The notes beneath the pieces were generated by a model. The model was not told the DNA's origin and made no database searches. It saw only the letters and a program-made list of their open reading frames with translations. A DNA stretch of 64,000 bases from Pestalotiopsis fici W106-1 (Eukaryota; Ascomycota; Sordariomycetes; Amphisphaeriales; Sporocadaceae), in contig NW_006917096.1 in NCBI RefSeq assembly GCF_000516985.1, positions 1,597,606 to 1,661,605 of the forward strand, read 5' to 3'. Within the stretch, counting starts at the first letter, position 1; each line of letters starts with the position of its first letter. Made by a program: the position numbers and the translations under genes. Of this stretch, positions 1 through 11,833 are shown one piece after another.

Positions 1-617
1 AAAAAAAAAAAAAAAAAAAAAATAAAAAGGCAAGGCGGTCCGCCAGTACATCGCTCAGAATTTGTTGAAGAGGCCATTCAAATCGCCATGCACTGCTAGA
101 GATCGACGATTTGTGAACTTTTTCTTCTTTCGTGATACGTATATGTAAGAATGTCAGCTCTTGTACCTGGCAGCAGCCTAAGTGCATCAATTTGGCTGGG
201 GTTCAACTGGACTGGAGGGGTCGAGGGGCCAAGGCCACTGTCGGCTGCCAGCTGATTGGGCGGAATCTCTGAAACGTCAAGGGTTCCTAGGCGCCGGGGT
301 CCCTGTGTTTCACGGAGCTCCAGCTGTGCGAACCAAGCGGCAGCGGCAGCGATCCCACAAGCTTCCTTTACAAACAGTTAGGTTATATCTGTTCATCCCA
401 TCTTTCCAGCCAAGAAGCCTTTTTTCCCTCTCATGATTTCTACAGGAGACATCTCTTCATAATATTCCACAAAAGACCACCCCCAAGTTCGTCTGCCGGT
501 CAGCGAATTTGCTTACGACCTTGTTCACGCGACTACGAAAAAGACCAAAACACCATACGTAATACCGATACAACCAACCACTTACCGAGCAGCTACACGA
601 CACAATCTTTGCCCGCC
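1..617. other. Upstream region of the SDR gene; no gene seen
   Basis: Begins with a run of 22 A followed by TAAAAA. No convincing reading frame is present. The last 150 bases are rich in C and A, as is usual for a fungal 5' leader, and run into the start context GCCGCCATGA-like at 618. I see no clear TATA box. Confidence 0.5.
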
Positions 618-1691
618 ATGAATTACTCACGGCCACCTTCGCGCGACTCTTGGTTCTCGCCGGTCTCGGTCGATCTCTTGCTCAAGGTCCTCAATATCAC
701 CCTCTTCCATCCATTTATTGCATGGCTCCTCCCGCTATGCCTTCGCGCCCGCCACATGGAATACGAAGAAACCCCGATGCGAGTCACAATAGCATGGGCC
801 ATAGTGGTTACGTTCCTTTGGCTGCTGAACAAGTTCAGCCATAAGCTAGCCTATGGCATGCACCGCGAGGTCGACCTCAGCGAAGAGGTTATTGTCATCA
901 CCGGCGGCGCCAGCGGGCTAGGTCTGCTCATTGCCGAGGTGTACGGAATGCGTGGAGCCACAGTTGCCGTCCTGGACGTGGCTGAGCTGGAAAGCACAGA
1001 TGTGAGGGGCATCACGTACTACAAATGTGATATTACCGACAAGGAGCAGATTTCTCGTGTCCGCAAGGAGATTGAGCGTGACCTGGGCCTACCGACGGTC
1101 CTGATTAACAACGCGGCCGAGGTGGTGGGCAAGAAGCTGCTCGAAGTGGACATTGAAGAGATTGAGCGCAGCTTGAAGACAAATCTCCTCAGTCACTTCT
1201 ACACCATCAAGGAGTTCCTCCCCGGTATGCTCCGGAGTGAGGTCGGAGGCACCATTGTCACTGTATCCAGCGTCATCGGCCACCTGGGTGCCGCACGGCT
1301 GAGTGATTACGCTGCCGCCAAGGCCGGTGTGACTGCGCTGCACAAGTCTCTTGCTGCAGAATTGCAGGAGTACCCGGAGATCAAGACCATTATCGTAACT
1401 CCTGGCCAGCTCAGCACGCCCCTGTTTTATGGTGTACAGTCACCCAACTCGTTCATCGCTCCAGTCGTCGAACCAGTCGATGTAGCAAAGGAGGTAATCG
1501 CGGCAATCGATTTGGGAGTCAGCGACCATATCGGCGCCCCATTGTATGCTCGATGGATCGACTGGTACAATGTCTTGCCTGTAGGCCTACAAAGAATTGC
1601 ACGCAACATTTCGGGCATTGATAGAAGTATGCAAGCGTTCGTTGGACGCCGAGGCGATTCGCTTAGCGAAAAGAATGGAGCAGCGAGGTGA
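618..1691 (+). CDS. Membrane-anchored short-chain dehydrogenase/reductase (RDH/17-beta-HSD11-like, classical SDR)
   Basis: Single exon, 357 residues. I start at the ATG at 618 (CCGCCATGA); the frame is open a few codons upstream but only from a TTG. Two hydrophobic stretches (about residues 18-42 and 57-72) precede the Rossmann domain and suggest an ER or lipid-droplet membrane anchor. The cofactor motif TGGASGLG is at about 95-102, an acidic CDIT follows near 138, NNAA (a variant of NNAG) is at about 164-167, the catalytic Ser is in VSS near 217-218, and the YAAAK catalytic Tyr/Lys pair is at about 231-235. The family oxidises or reduces retinoids, sterols or long-chain alcohols with NAD(P)(H); the substrate cannot be told from sequence. 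Family assignment is firm, substrate unknown. Confidence 0.9.
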   Translation: MNYSRPPSRDSWFSPVSVDLLLKVLNITLFHPFIAWLLPLCLRARHMEYEETPMRVTIAWAIVVTFLWLLNKFSHKLAYGMHREVDLSEEVIVITGGASGLGLLIAEVYGMRGATVAVLDVAELESTDVRGITYYKCDITDKEQISRVRKEIERDLGLPTVLINNAAEVVGKKLLEVDIEEIERSLKTNLLSHFYTIKEFLPGMLRSEVGGTIVTVSSVIGHLGAARLSDYAAAKAGVTALHKSLAAELQEYPEIKTIIVTPGQLSTPLFYGVQSPNSFIAPVVEPVDVAKEVIAAIDLGVSDHIGAPLYARWIDWYNVLPVGLQRIARNISGIDRSMQAFVGRRGDSLSEKNGAAR

Positions 1692-3630
1692 AGAAGTCAC
1701 CTGGTAGCTTCAGACGTCAACTTCGACGAACCAATAACTTTCCATGAACCATATCGAAAGCTCCAAATAATACATGCTCTACGCTGGATGCCACGCTGAA
1801 GAGTCGACGGAGCAACATATTGGTTCGAAATGCGAACAATAAACGACAGGAAAACAGCCTCGCCCGACCCTGCACCTCTTAGGACGCGACATTTGTATAA
1901 TCACATGCACACAAAAGGTTTCCGCATTAGCGGAGTTCAGACATCTGCAACTCAAGCCACGCCAGGCTCCAGGTCTAATGATGAATATATGGCTGCCAGA
2001 TGAATTGGCACGAGTGCTTCGGGGGTGGATTTGACGGAATCACACCAATCTACATTGGTCCATAATGAATAGAGATCTACAACGTCCTGGCAATCACAGT
2101 CAAGATCACGCCATATTTGAAGCACAATCTTATAACAAACCAAATGACACATCAGACTCAAACAATAGTATCATCGATAGTGTGAGGCTTTGCGTGGGAC
2201 ACCCGTGGGATATTCGCAACCTATAAGTCCTTATCATAGGAAGGATTGGCATCCCTACCGTGACAGCTCTAGAAATGGGCATTATTCTGGAAAATTCATC
2301 TGTGTGCCCAATCTAGGCCGGATTTAACAAAGTCTTATCTGAACTAATGTTGTCAAGCCTTTTGTCAAATAACTACAGACACAGTTTGCGGCACTATCTA
2401 AGCGAGCACATGAGCACAGTATCCGGGGGCTTCAGACGACTGTTCCTCGGCAGGCTTTTTTTTTTAGGCGTTGCGCTACTGAAGTGCCGGCGGGCCAGAT
2501 CGCATGGCAATTCGCAAGTCGCTGAATGAGCGCCTATGATGAAGCTGTCAGTCTGGCAAGCGGCCGCACACGATGCAGGTCCGCTGCGAGGCCATGACTA
2601 GGAAAACTCCGAACAAAACGGACTCGAGGTGCTAGGTTCGCCGACTGACGTCTCAGCGCGATGAAGCCATTGACCCCCCGACGCCGTACATGGCAGGCCG
2701 GTGTCACCAGCCCGCCGCGTGGAACATGGAGGGTTGTTTGCGCTTAACCCCCCGTAGCCCCAGACCATCGGGTGTCTCGGTAAGTCTAGCCTTGGGGGGC
2801 TTGTCGTGTCAAGCACGACGACTCTTTTGGTCATACCTACTATGGTCATACTGGAGAAGCTTTTCCCCGACTGACTGCACCCAGCCAGCAATGAAGATTG
2901 GTCAGTTATCCAAGGCCTCTAAGTGTAGTTGCAGCACTTGTTGCCACTATATGATGATCCGAGAAAAAAAGCAGTACTGTGCATGTCCAACCGCAAGATC
3001 TCATTTGAGGTTTTCCTTTTTGCTGTCCATGGCCTCGGGTTGGGGCCGAGAACCGTTGGGGCTACCACTGGCTACCTCTTTAGGATTTCATGGTGCAGGG
3101 CGCTAAGCCTACCGACCAACATAATCCTTATCTATGGTCTCGCTCGGCCAATGGAGACGGCAAGGGGAGAAAAAGCAGTCATATTCATCTGTTGTCTCTA
3201 GCCGCGGCCGATCTCTCTCTTTCTATTCTTTCAAGTTACATTGCTTTGCTTTTTTTCTTTTTTTTTCTATGGAGGCATCCCTTACAGGCGACGCGCACAG
3301 TTTCCTCCAATAGTCATCGCCGGGTTTACCGCGCAAAGTGTAAAATGTAAGTGCGAACTGCATATCACTAAAACGCATGGAGCACTGCCTGGCCCAAGGA
3401 AAATCCAATAATACTTCTTCTTCCTCTTCTTCTTCTTCTAGAGTGGCTGGATATTTTACTAATGTTCCGCAGAGATTACTGGGACCATCTCTTCGTTTCT
3501 TTCTTTCTGTTGAACACTTTTTTCAACTGTGCAAACCAAGAAGTACGGGGGCCGCAACTGCGGTCATAAAAAGAGGCAAACTCTACGAAACATCTCGCTT
3601 GAAGATGCCAAGTCATTAGATCAAATCAAA
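1692..3630. other. Intergenic region between SDR and kinase-like gene
   Basis: No supported gene; short open frames here lack family features. It holds a T-run near 2457-2466, another T-rich stretch at 3250-3267, and a TTC/TCC pyrimidine repeat at about 3413-3440 ending in TTCTAG, which could be the acceptor of a 5' UTR intron of the kinase-like gene (inference). Confidence 0.5.
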
Positions 3631-5472
3631 ATGGTTTGGTGGGATACGAAATTAGTTGCACAGACAGTGACGAGGGAATTTGTTGCCTCTCGCCTGCACT
3701 CCAAGAATGTCGACAGGCTCGATCAAGTCCTTGGATTTGGCAATGGCTTGACGGATGAGACCTATTGGGAGTGGATCGAGGCCAAGTCTAAGCGAATCTT
3801 TCTGATACTCGAAGATGTCGGAATTCCAGATCAGATATTCGGCGCTGTCGACCACTCTTGGGAAGACGATGATGTCCCCATTCCGCTCAACGATGTCGAC
3901 CGAGTGACCGGGACCAAGGATCAAAAGACGAACTGGAAATTCTGGGATCGGCAATTCTACTATGTCATGCGAGAGGTCGAGGAAGGACGCCACATGACTT
4001 ATGGCGACGATGAGATTGTACCCGTCGATATCGTGGATCGAAAACAAGCTGCTACAGCACTCGTCCACTCACACCATATTGACAAGGTGGTACTGTCCAA
4101 CAAACCCAACAGAGTTCTTGGCCGATTGAGAATACCAATCAGCAAGATAAGCAGTGGCGTCTCTCAGGAAGAATTTCTAAAAGAGACGAGGCGCACCAGC
4201 TATTTCCACAACGAGCATATCATATCGTATTTTGCTTCGTATACACATCTGGACTCCGTCTGTGTGCTGACTACGGCATGGACTGAGTACAGCCTCAAAA
4301 CCGCTCTCACAAACATACCGGCGTCTTTAAAGACGCATCTGAAGCACGATCCACGGGTCCAAGTCATGAACTGGATACACTGCCTCGCTGATGCCATATG
4401 CTATCTACACAGCACTGGTGGATCCCACGGCAACATCAAGCCATCATCTGTGGGCTTCGACCAGGATCACAAAATACTACTCACCGACAGGTCGATTTTG
4501 AGCTTGGAGGGGATACCAGCTTCGACCGACAGAACAGCCTTCAACAAGGAGTCATACGATTACGCTGCTCCAGAGCAGTGGTTCCGGCCAACGAACTGTA
4601 ACAACTTGTATAACAACATAAACAAAAGTGTGCAGACTTCATCCTCTGCATCGTCATCTAGCTCTGGCAGTTATGCCATCTCAATAAATAAAGGCGGTCC
4701 GGGATACGGTACAGCACAACAACATCAACTGCCACAGCTAGACCCCCAGGCGGCAGATATCTTCTCTATGGGCTGCATCATGCTTGAGCTCATGGGCTTC
4801 TTGTTCAGCAAGAGAACATCAAAATCCTTTGCCGCTCACCGGGGCGACAAGCACCGACACGCTGGAAGAGGTGGTGCGCCGCTGGACGCCTCCTTCCACA
4901 AGAACCTGGGACAGGTCGAATCCTGGATGGTGGCGCTGGCCAAGGACGCGGGCAAGAAAAAGGATGATGCCGTTTTGCGCGGCGTGGCCCCGGTGCTGCA
5001 AATGGTGGCACGCATGCTATCAGTTACGCCGCAAGACCGGCCATCGGCCTACGCCGTCGAGCGACATATCTACCAGGTGTTGACGGAGCACTGCGGCATC
5101 GCGGAGCCGCATTGCGTCCACCAGTACGAGGACACGGCGGCCTTTATTGATCTACCAGTCACTTCGGGCCTCGAGAGCCTGCGGATAGGGACTGGAGGAG
5201 GAGGAAGGGGAGCGGCAGGGACCGACGACGAATCTATCTTCTCCATTGCCACGAGCAGCCGGCGCGTAAGTCGGCAGGGGAGGTCGTCACTCAGCAGCAC
5301 GCGGACGCCGACGACCCCAACAATGATGACAGGGCCGCCCCGGAGCCAGACAAATCTCGACGGGGCGCTGGCCGTGCCGAGGGGCCATCGTGGAATGCAG
5401 AGGTCCATTGCAGCGACTGCGCAGCAATGGGGCGTCCCCTATACATTCGAGGATGCTGCACAGACTAGTTGA
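3631..5472 (+). CDS. Protein kinase-fold protein with degenerate catalytic motifs (probable pseudokinase)
   Basis: Single exon, 613 residues from the ATG at 3631 (ATCAAAATGG, strong context); the frame is open further upstream but without a good start. An N-terminal region of about 150 residues with Trp/Asp-rich segments precedes a kinase fold. Features seen: HGNIKPSS at 266-273 where active kinases have HRDLKPEN, so the catalytic Asp is Asn and the metal-binding Asn is Ser; TDRS at about 285-288 in place of DFG; YAAPEQW at about 311, matching the APE motif; a VLGRLRI segment where the ATP-binding Lys strand should be, with no clear VAxK. The activation region carries a Ser/Asn-rich low-complexity insert, and the C-terminal tail is Ser/Arg/Gly-rich. 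Inference: a scaffold or regulatory pseudokinase. Intergenic space on both sides gives no functional context. Confidence 0.85.
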   Translation: MVWWDTKLVAQTVTREFVASRLHSKNVDRLDQVLGFGNGLTDETYWEWIEAKSKRIFLILEDVGIPDQIFGAVDHSWEDDDVPIPLNDVDRVTGTKDQKTNWKFWDRQFYYVMREVEEGRHMTYGDDEIVPVDIVDRKQAATALVHSHHIDKVVLSNKPNRVLGRLRIPISKISSGVSQEEFLKETRRTSYFHNEHIISYFASYTHLDSVCVLTTAWTEYSLKTALTNIPASLKTHLKHDPRVQVMNWIHCLADAICYLHSTGGSHGNIKPSSVGFDQDHKILLTDRSILSLEGIPASTDRTAFNKESYDYAAPEQWFRPTNCNNLYNNINKSVQTSSSASSSSSGSYAISINKGGPGYGTAQQHQLPQLDPQAADIFSMGCIMLELMGFLFSKRTSKSFAAHRGDKHRHAGRGGAPLDASFHKNLGQVESWMVALAKDAGKKKDDAVLRGVAPVLQMVARMLSVTPQDRPSAYAVERHIYQVLTEHCGIAEPHCVHQYEDTAAFIDLPVTSGLESLRIGTGGGGRGAAGTDDESIFSIATSSRRVSRQGRSSLSSTRTPTTPTMMTGPPRSQTNLDGALAVPRGHRGMQRSIAATAQQWGVPYTFEDAAQTS

Positions 5473-8040
5473 TAGTGGCTTTTGGCGATATACCCTGATG
5501 GATATGCATCTCTGATGATTATACGATGTTTCATGACTTTTTTTTTTTCTTCTTATTTCCTGTCATATACTTTTATTTACCCGTTCTTGCTTTTGTAACC
5601 AAGGGGTCATGGTTATACCGAAATAAAAGTTGAAGAGATCTACAGGAGCCACGGAACAGACAGATTGCTACTGCTATGCTCGAGTAGCACACACAAGACG
5701 ATATTGCGCAATATCACAAATGAGGTTCATTTCGGAAGTTTGTGCACCTGGCGCACTTTCCACTCGGTGTATATGTCATGGTCGGGACGATCCTGGAGGA
5801 TGACTTGCTTCTCCCGCGTGAGCCGCAGCGCTTAGAGCCGAATATGATTGACGTCTGCTTGCTTTTTCCAACCAGCATGCATATATTACCATGTAGTAGC
5901 TCTGATTATGATCCGGTCAACGGGTCAACTGCTACTAGCTTTTCATGTCGGTCTCTCAAGGAAGGGGGGCTTGTCAAATAAAACGTAGGATTGTGTCCCG
6001 GAAATCTGCTTGTATCATCTGAGAAGGAGCGCATCAACTTCCCATCCTTTGAAGGACTATACTCGAATACTGTGCTCGACAGTAACCTCTAAATGCCCAC
6101 GTACGTTATCAAGGATTAAAGCGACACAATCAACCTCGATAATATGTATTCGGTCCATGGAGGTTGAATGTTGAAGTCGGCTCAAAAAATCCAGAAAAGA
6201 AATACAATGATTTCTCGTTGTTTCCCTCGGGCCTTTTCCAGAAGAAGTGTTGAACTTGGGCGACGACGCGCCGGTAATAAGGGCAATAAAATGCTAGGGG
6301 GGGTTAAGCGAAATGTGATGCAACAAGTGGGCATGTTGCTCCGGGAGAGAACTTGCAGCTATTACTATGCACTATGTACATTGAAACCCCACCCTGGCTG
6401 CCAAGCTTGGAGCTTCCACCCCGGTTCGGTTTTTTCCCACGTCCCGACACAGACTCTAGACCATTCGCGATCATTGCTTGCGTCATCGCAGCTGTTGGTC
6501 TTTTTTGTTTGAAAGGAGTTTCTCGGTCGAATGAGGGTAAAAGGGCGAAAAAGAAAAAGAAAAAGAGAATCGGCCCCCCTGGTCAGCGCCAACGCGGTTT
6601 CCCATATTGATGCGGCTATTGAATTTTCTCCTTACCCATGGCGGGCGAACCAGCAAGTTAAACGCCTGATTCCAATTTCCAATTTGTTGCCCTTCTTTTT
6701 ACTTGCTTACTTGCTTTAAACCCCCCATGTCAAAGAACAGTGAGCTGGCTTGTTTTACATGGGCCTGGACCGTGACGAAGACGCGACAAACAAATTGCAT
6801 TGCATTGCATGGGACGATGATTTTTTTGCAAATGCCAGGGGTCAATCTCGCGACAAAAGTGCATCACAACTGATCCAACCCCAAAAAGTACGTACCTACC
6901 AAACCTGTAAGGCTATATAGTAGATTCTACTACTTTGCCATCTTTTTCATGCATAGGAATTTGAACATGATCATCTCCCAAATAAACGGGAATGAAGGAG
7001 GTAAAGTGGATCCTTGGCAGAATGTTTCGATCTACATCCACAGACCTTCTATGAAGCACTACTACTACACGATTGCTTGAGCAGTGCCCAGGCGCTCGGC
7101 TCTGCGAATCAAGCAAATGACAAGACGGGAGGAACAAGGCGGGCGGCGACCACGTTTTCCCTCGACGATCTGGAGAAGGCAAATATGTAATCTTGGCAAG
7201 CTAAAAAAGCACAGCTAATCAAGTAACAGAAAGGCGCCTTCTTTTTGCCTCTTGCGTGGTATTCAAGGTGTGAAGTTTTTATAGTTTATTAGTGTGTTTA
7301 GTTGAGAATTGGTTCCTGGCGACTTTTTTCTTAGAACCTGAGCTGAAAGAAAAAGAGGCGACACGGTTCAAGGAGAAAAGGTGCTAGGTGCTTTGCTACG
7401 GATTGTCTTAGATCTCCTGATGTGGGCCGGGGACAGGGCAAGATATGGTTCAGACCAAGGAAACGGAGAGGATTCCCACAACCCGAGACAAACGGGTGAT
7501 GGATTTTGACAGATCATTCGTTTGGTTAGGCCACTGCTGACAACGTGAGAAGGAGAGTCGGACGGATTTTGTAGGACACCAAAAAAAAGTGAGACATTGT
7601 TTCTCTGTTCCAATGACAGACGGTCATGGTAGAGAGGTTGGGATGGTCTCTGATGAGTTCGGTATCTTCAACCGGGGGTGGGACCCAATGACAGCAAAGA
7701 GCAAAGGAAGAACCCACCAGTGCAGCTAAAGATTACCGCATCATGACAGCAAAACTCCATGGAAAACCGGCACGAATACGGGGAGAATCTGGATCGTATA
7801 TCGCCGCACATGATTGAGTGTTTGTCTTGTAGTGAGTTCGGAGAATGGAAGCCGTCGGTCGTCCTTGCGAGGTTCAAGGTCCAGTCCGTTCTAGCCGTGG
7901 TGTCAACGTAATTGGCTCGTTGAAATGGAAAGGAAAACTTGTCTAGCAATTTGATGCTAGGCTAGAAGCAGGGTTAGTGAGCTGCTGCAAAAGCGATCTA
8001 ATCGCGGTAATGTCCTTCAATGCATTGCAGTTTGCAGTTT

Positions 8041-8070
<30 letters not shown>
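8041..8070. repeat. (GCA)10 trinucleotide microsatellite
   Basis: Ten perfect tandem GCA units directly follow a TTTGCAGTTTGCAGTTT-like stretch. It lies outside any recognised coding frame, about 1.5 kb upstream of the GH72 start, so it is a length-variable promoter-distal tract rather than a polyglutamine codon run. Confidence 0.95.
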
Positions 8071-8073
<3 letters not shown>

Positions 8074-8500
8074 ATAGGTCAGTGGTAATCCGCAACTGCT
8101 AGCAAGCTAGTACTCCGTACTGTCCACTGAATTTCCAATGTTTTAGCTGCCCCCCGGTCCCATCACAATCGACGATCCACCAAAGAAAACCAAGGCAGAA
8201 AAAGCCAGGGCCAAGTTCAGGTCCCGGATAAGGTCGCTCGCAGCTTTTGCAACCAATCACCAAACGCACACGCTCCTCTAGGGCCTGTCAGGAAACCAGC
8301 GAGCCGTTTGATGCAGACAGGGGCCAAGACATTTGAAAAGAGAGACACCAATGAAGCTTAGAGCTTAGCTTAGCTTTTCCTCTCGAGCTCTCTCTTTAAC
8401 CCCCCAGGTTCTCTCCAAGATACTCCAAGACCTCCCTCTCCTTCACACACACATGCATCCATGTCATGTATGTATGGTTGGAGGATTGAGAGACCATGAC

Positions 8501-8760
8501 AAGGTAGCTACAATCTTTATTAGCAAGCTACCTACCTGGGCACATTGACTACCTAGCTAGTAACTAGCACCTGGACCAAGCTAGGGTTGATTCCGGAGCA
8601 CCTGCGTAGGTAGCTAGTTCCCGTGCGTACCTTCGGTGGTTTTGTCCCATCAATTCGAAATCGCCCCTCCCCATGGGCGCGACCAGGTATGGATGGGTGT
8701 ATTTGATTGATCTAGGTCAAAGATCAAGGAGCAAGGTAGGTGATACTAGGTGAGTAGTAG
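8501..8760. promoter_or_regulatory. Cluster of TAGCTAGC/ACCTACCT/TAGGTAG words upstream of GH72
   Basis: Within about 260 bases there are many overlapping copies of GGTAGCTA, CTACCTACC, CCTAGCTAG, GTAGGTAGCTAG and ACTAGGTGAG in both orientations. The density is far above what the base composition would give. Function is not known; similar words recur near 27120, 41160, 57140 and 63370-63510. Listed as a candidate regulatory cluster only. Confidence 0.3.
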
Positions 8761-9591
8761 CGTAGTGGGTGCAACTCCAGGTACCTTGGCTAGTGAGTGG
8801 ACTCGATCATGGCTTCCAATCCACATCACATCCTCGTCGGTTCTTTCTCGAGTATGTATCCGTACTACTTACTACCTCTTGTATCTACTCCCCCTTCCCT
8901 TTTCAACCATCAAACTCCACCGAGATTCTTTCATCCTCTCGCTCTCTACTCCACGCCCGGCGCTGTTTTTGGATAATAGTACTCCGTAGTCTCTCTCGTT
9001 TTGCGGAGCCGAGTTCCATAACAGCGGTCAAGGTTGTTGTTGTTGCTCACGCTACTGTCTTTGCTCTTTCTGTTTATTTGATGGGCCCACCGATCGCTCT
9101 TACATATACATCAACCCTCTAAAGCAGACGCTTCCCACACACGACTTCCGCTCGCTTCTTTCCCTCAGAGTTGCTGTTGTTGTGTGTTGTCGTTGTCTCT
9201 TGTCCTTCGCTCCCGCTCTCACTCTCGCTCTGTCCCTCGGCGCGTCACTCTTCCTTGACTTTACGTTCAGGAACGCTGCATCTTTTTTGAAAAGACTCCC
9301 GGAGACAATTCCATCTACAAAACAGACAAACCAGACTGCCGCGTTTCGCTACGTCGTCAGGAGTTGTGTCATATCCAGAGCTGCAGCACCTTGGTATTGA
9401 TTTGATCGACCATTGTCTATTGGACCTCTTGATTCAACCCAATTTCAGCCTGCTGCTTTCTTTTTTTGGATTCTTTTTTTGGAACCGCTTGCAGACGATT
9501 GAGTTTTGTTGGCACTCACCTCTCGTTTACCCACTCTCAGACACGTGCCTGAAAGTTTGTTGGATCATATTTTTATATTCCGTCTTACACA

Positions 9592-10988
9592 ATGAGATCT
9601 TCCATCTGGCTCTCAGCCGCTCTCGGCACCGCCACCACCTCGGCCCTGGCTACCATCGAGGCCGTTGGCAGCAAGTTCTTCACCAGCGATGGTGACCAGT
9701 TCTTCATCAAGGGTACGGACCTCAACTTTTCAGTATGCATTGAGCACGTTTATCTAACCTGTAGCTAGGAATCGCTTACCAGTTGGTGCCTGACGATCCT
9801 CTGATCGACACGGAGCAATGTCAAAGAGACGCAGAGTTGATGCAGGAGCTTGGTGCCAACGCCATTCGCGTCTACCATGTCGACCCCTCGGCCGACCACA
9901 ATGGTTGCATGCAAGCCTTTGCTGACGTTGGCATCTATGCCATGATTGACATGGACACCTTTTCGACCTACATCCTAGCCGTAAGTTTACACTATGCCTG
10001 CTGTGATCTACAAGACACTAATTCCTCCCAGAACGACCTTTATTGGAATCAGACCCAGTTAGACCGTTACTCAGCCGTCATGGATACTTTCCAGGGCTAT
10101 GACAACCTACTCGGCCTGTTTGTTGGTAATGAAATCATCACCACCAATTCCCAGTCTCTGGCCGCTCCCTTTATTAAAGCTGCTGCCCGAGACTTGAAGG
10201 CTTACAGAAACTCCAAGGGTTACCGCGAGATCCCCATTGGCTACTCTGCTGCAGACATTGCCGAGCTTCGACCCATGCTTCAGGACTATCTGACTTGTGG
10301 CGGTAACTCGTCTGAGAACATTGACTTCTTTGGCTTGAACTCGTACGAGTGGTGTGATCCTGCGACATACGAGACCTCTGGCTACGCAAACCTGGAGGCT
10401 GATGCTTCCAACTTTCCCGTTCCCATCTTCTTCTCGGAGACTGGATGCAATGTGCCCGGTCCTCGTCTCTTTGAGGACCAAGCTGCCATCTTTGGTTCTG
10501 AGATGGTCAATGACTGGAGTGGAGCCATCATCTACGAATGGATTCAGGAGGCCAATAACTACGGTCTGATCTCGTATGGTCCTACTGTTGCCGCTACCGT
10601 GGTTGGCACCAACATCGACGGCGGTTACACTCGCGCTGGAACCCCCACTCCTGTTTCTCCCGACTTCAGCAACCTGAAGAGCCAGTGGGCCTCTGCTACC
10701 CCCACTGGTGTCTCCAAGTCCGACTACGACACCGCGAGTGTCTCGACCAGATCCTGCCCGGCCTCGACCGCAAGCGGCTGGCTTGTCGACGGCAACGTCG
10801 CTTTGCCTACTCTTGGAGAGACCTTTACTGGCACAGCTTACTCAACTGTCCCCTCAGCTACGGGCACTGCCGCTGCCGCCGCCGCTACAACAGCTAGCAC
10901 CAAGAACGCCGTTTCTGGAACTAAGGAGTTGACCGGCATGGCCGCTGGTCTTGCGGGCGTCATGATGATCTTTGCTTTCTGGCTGTAA
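9592..10988 (+). CDS. GPI-anchored beta-1,3-glucanosyltransferase, GH72 (Gel/Gas family, without CBM43/X8)
   Basis: Three exons: 9592-9712, 9769-9980, 10032-10988; 429 residues. The first intron (56 bp) restores the KGIAYQ motif; the second (51 bp) restores the frame before NDLYWNQTQ. The protein has a signal peptide (about 1-20, cleaved near ALA), the GH72 catalytic domain with acid/base Glu145 in GNEIIT and nucleophile Glu247 in FFSETGCN, then a short Ser/Thr/Ala-rich tail and a hydrophobic C-terminus that fits a GPI-attachment signal. There is no Cys-rich X8 module, so it belongs with the short Gel1/Gel2 type. The family cuts and re-ligates beta-1,3-glucan at the outer face of the plasma membrane to elongate cell-wall chains. 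The second intron has a length divisible by three and no stop, so its retention would add 17 residues. Confidence 0.95.
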
Positions 10989-11833
10989 ACGGCTTGCAAT
11001 ATCTGGCTGCATATATTTTGCAGTCATAGACCTTGAACTTCACTTCTTTGCGTGCTAGTTACGAACTATTCGATTATCAATGGTTAACAGGCACCATTGG
11101 AGATACACTCGCCTCGTTGCGCTGGAGATTTGGTGCATTGTATGCATCTAGTACGAGATACGGCATGATACGCGGCGTCACGCTTTTGCATTCAAGTACA
11201 TACGATTATTTGGTATGCTCGCACATTCACTATAGAAGCTGCACATAGTTGGCATAGAATGACTGCGAAACTGAGAGGTTTGGGTTAGTTTTTGGGAACC
11301 CTAGGATAAACACCTTGAACTGGTTTGAAGCCCCGGTCTTGGAGGATAGGAAGAAAGCCCTTGTGGAGGATCACCAAGCTGCGGCAAGACAATTGCATAG
11401 AGAGCATAGAGCATGGCTTTACCTAATTGCTAATGGCAGTCGAGATAGATACCCCAAGCTGTCTGAGCAGCACAAAATGAAATATTACCCAGACCATTTC
11501 ATTGTATTTACGAATTGTATCTGTTTCCCTGGTCGTGTGCATTCTAGACAATGATCAAGACGTGGTCATGACTTCTCTCCCTTCAAAGTCAATGAAGAGA
11601 AGTAGGTACCACGTTCCTTCCATGCTGCAAATTGTATCCGCCGTCTTCTCTGTACCCAAGCTAATGGATATTTACGCCACAGAGAGCTAAGCAACTCGCC
11701 CATTTACGTATACCAAACCACACCCACTTTGTTTCATCATTTCTATGAATCGTCTTTTCTTTCTGCGTCTGATAGCTCCTAGAACCTGAAAAGTCCCCTT
11801 GTCTGCGAAGCAATCGAAACCAATCTTTTTAAT
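10989..11833. other. Intergenic region after GH72
   Basis: Contains the GH72 3' UTR and the promoter of the Cys-rich membrane protein gene. Short frames at 11033-11690 have no family features. I see nothing else. Confidence 0.5.

Larger units (their letters stand above)
5473..9591. other. 4.1-kb intergenic region and promoter/leader of the GH72 gene
   Basis: No convincing coding sequence on either strand. The distal part has scattered A/T runs. A (GCA)10 microsatellite lies at 8041-8070, a cluster of TAGCTAGC/ACCTACCT words at about 8500-8760, and strongly pyrimidine-rich DNA from about 8870 to 9250. The latter is typical of a core promoter and long 5' leader of a highly expressed fungal gene. 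Confidence 0.5.
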
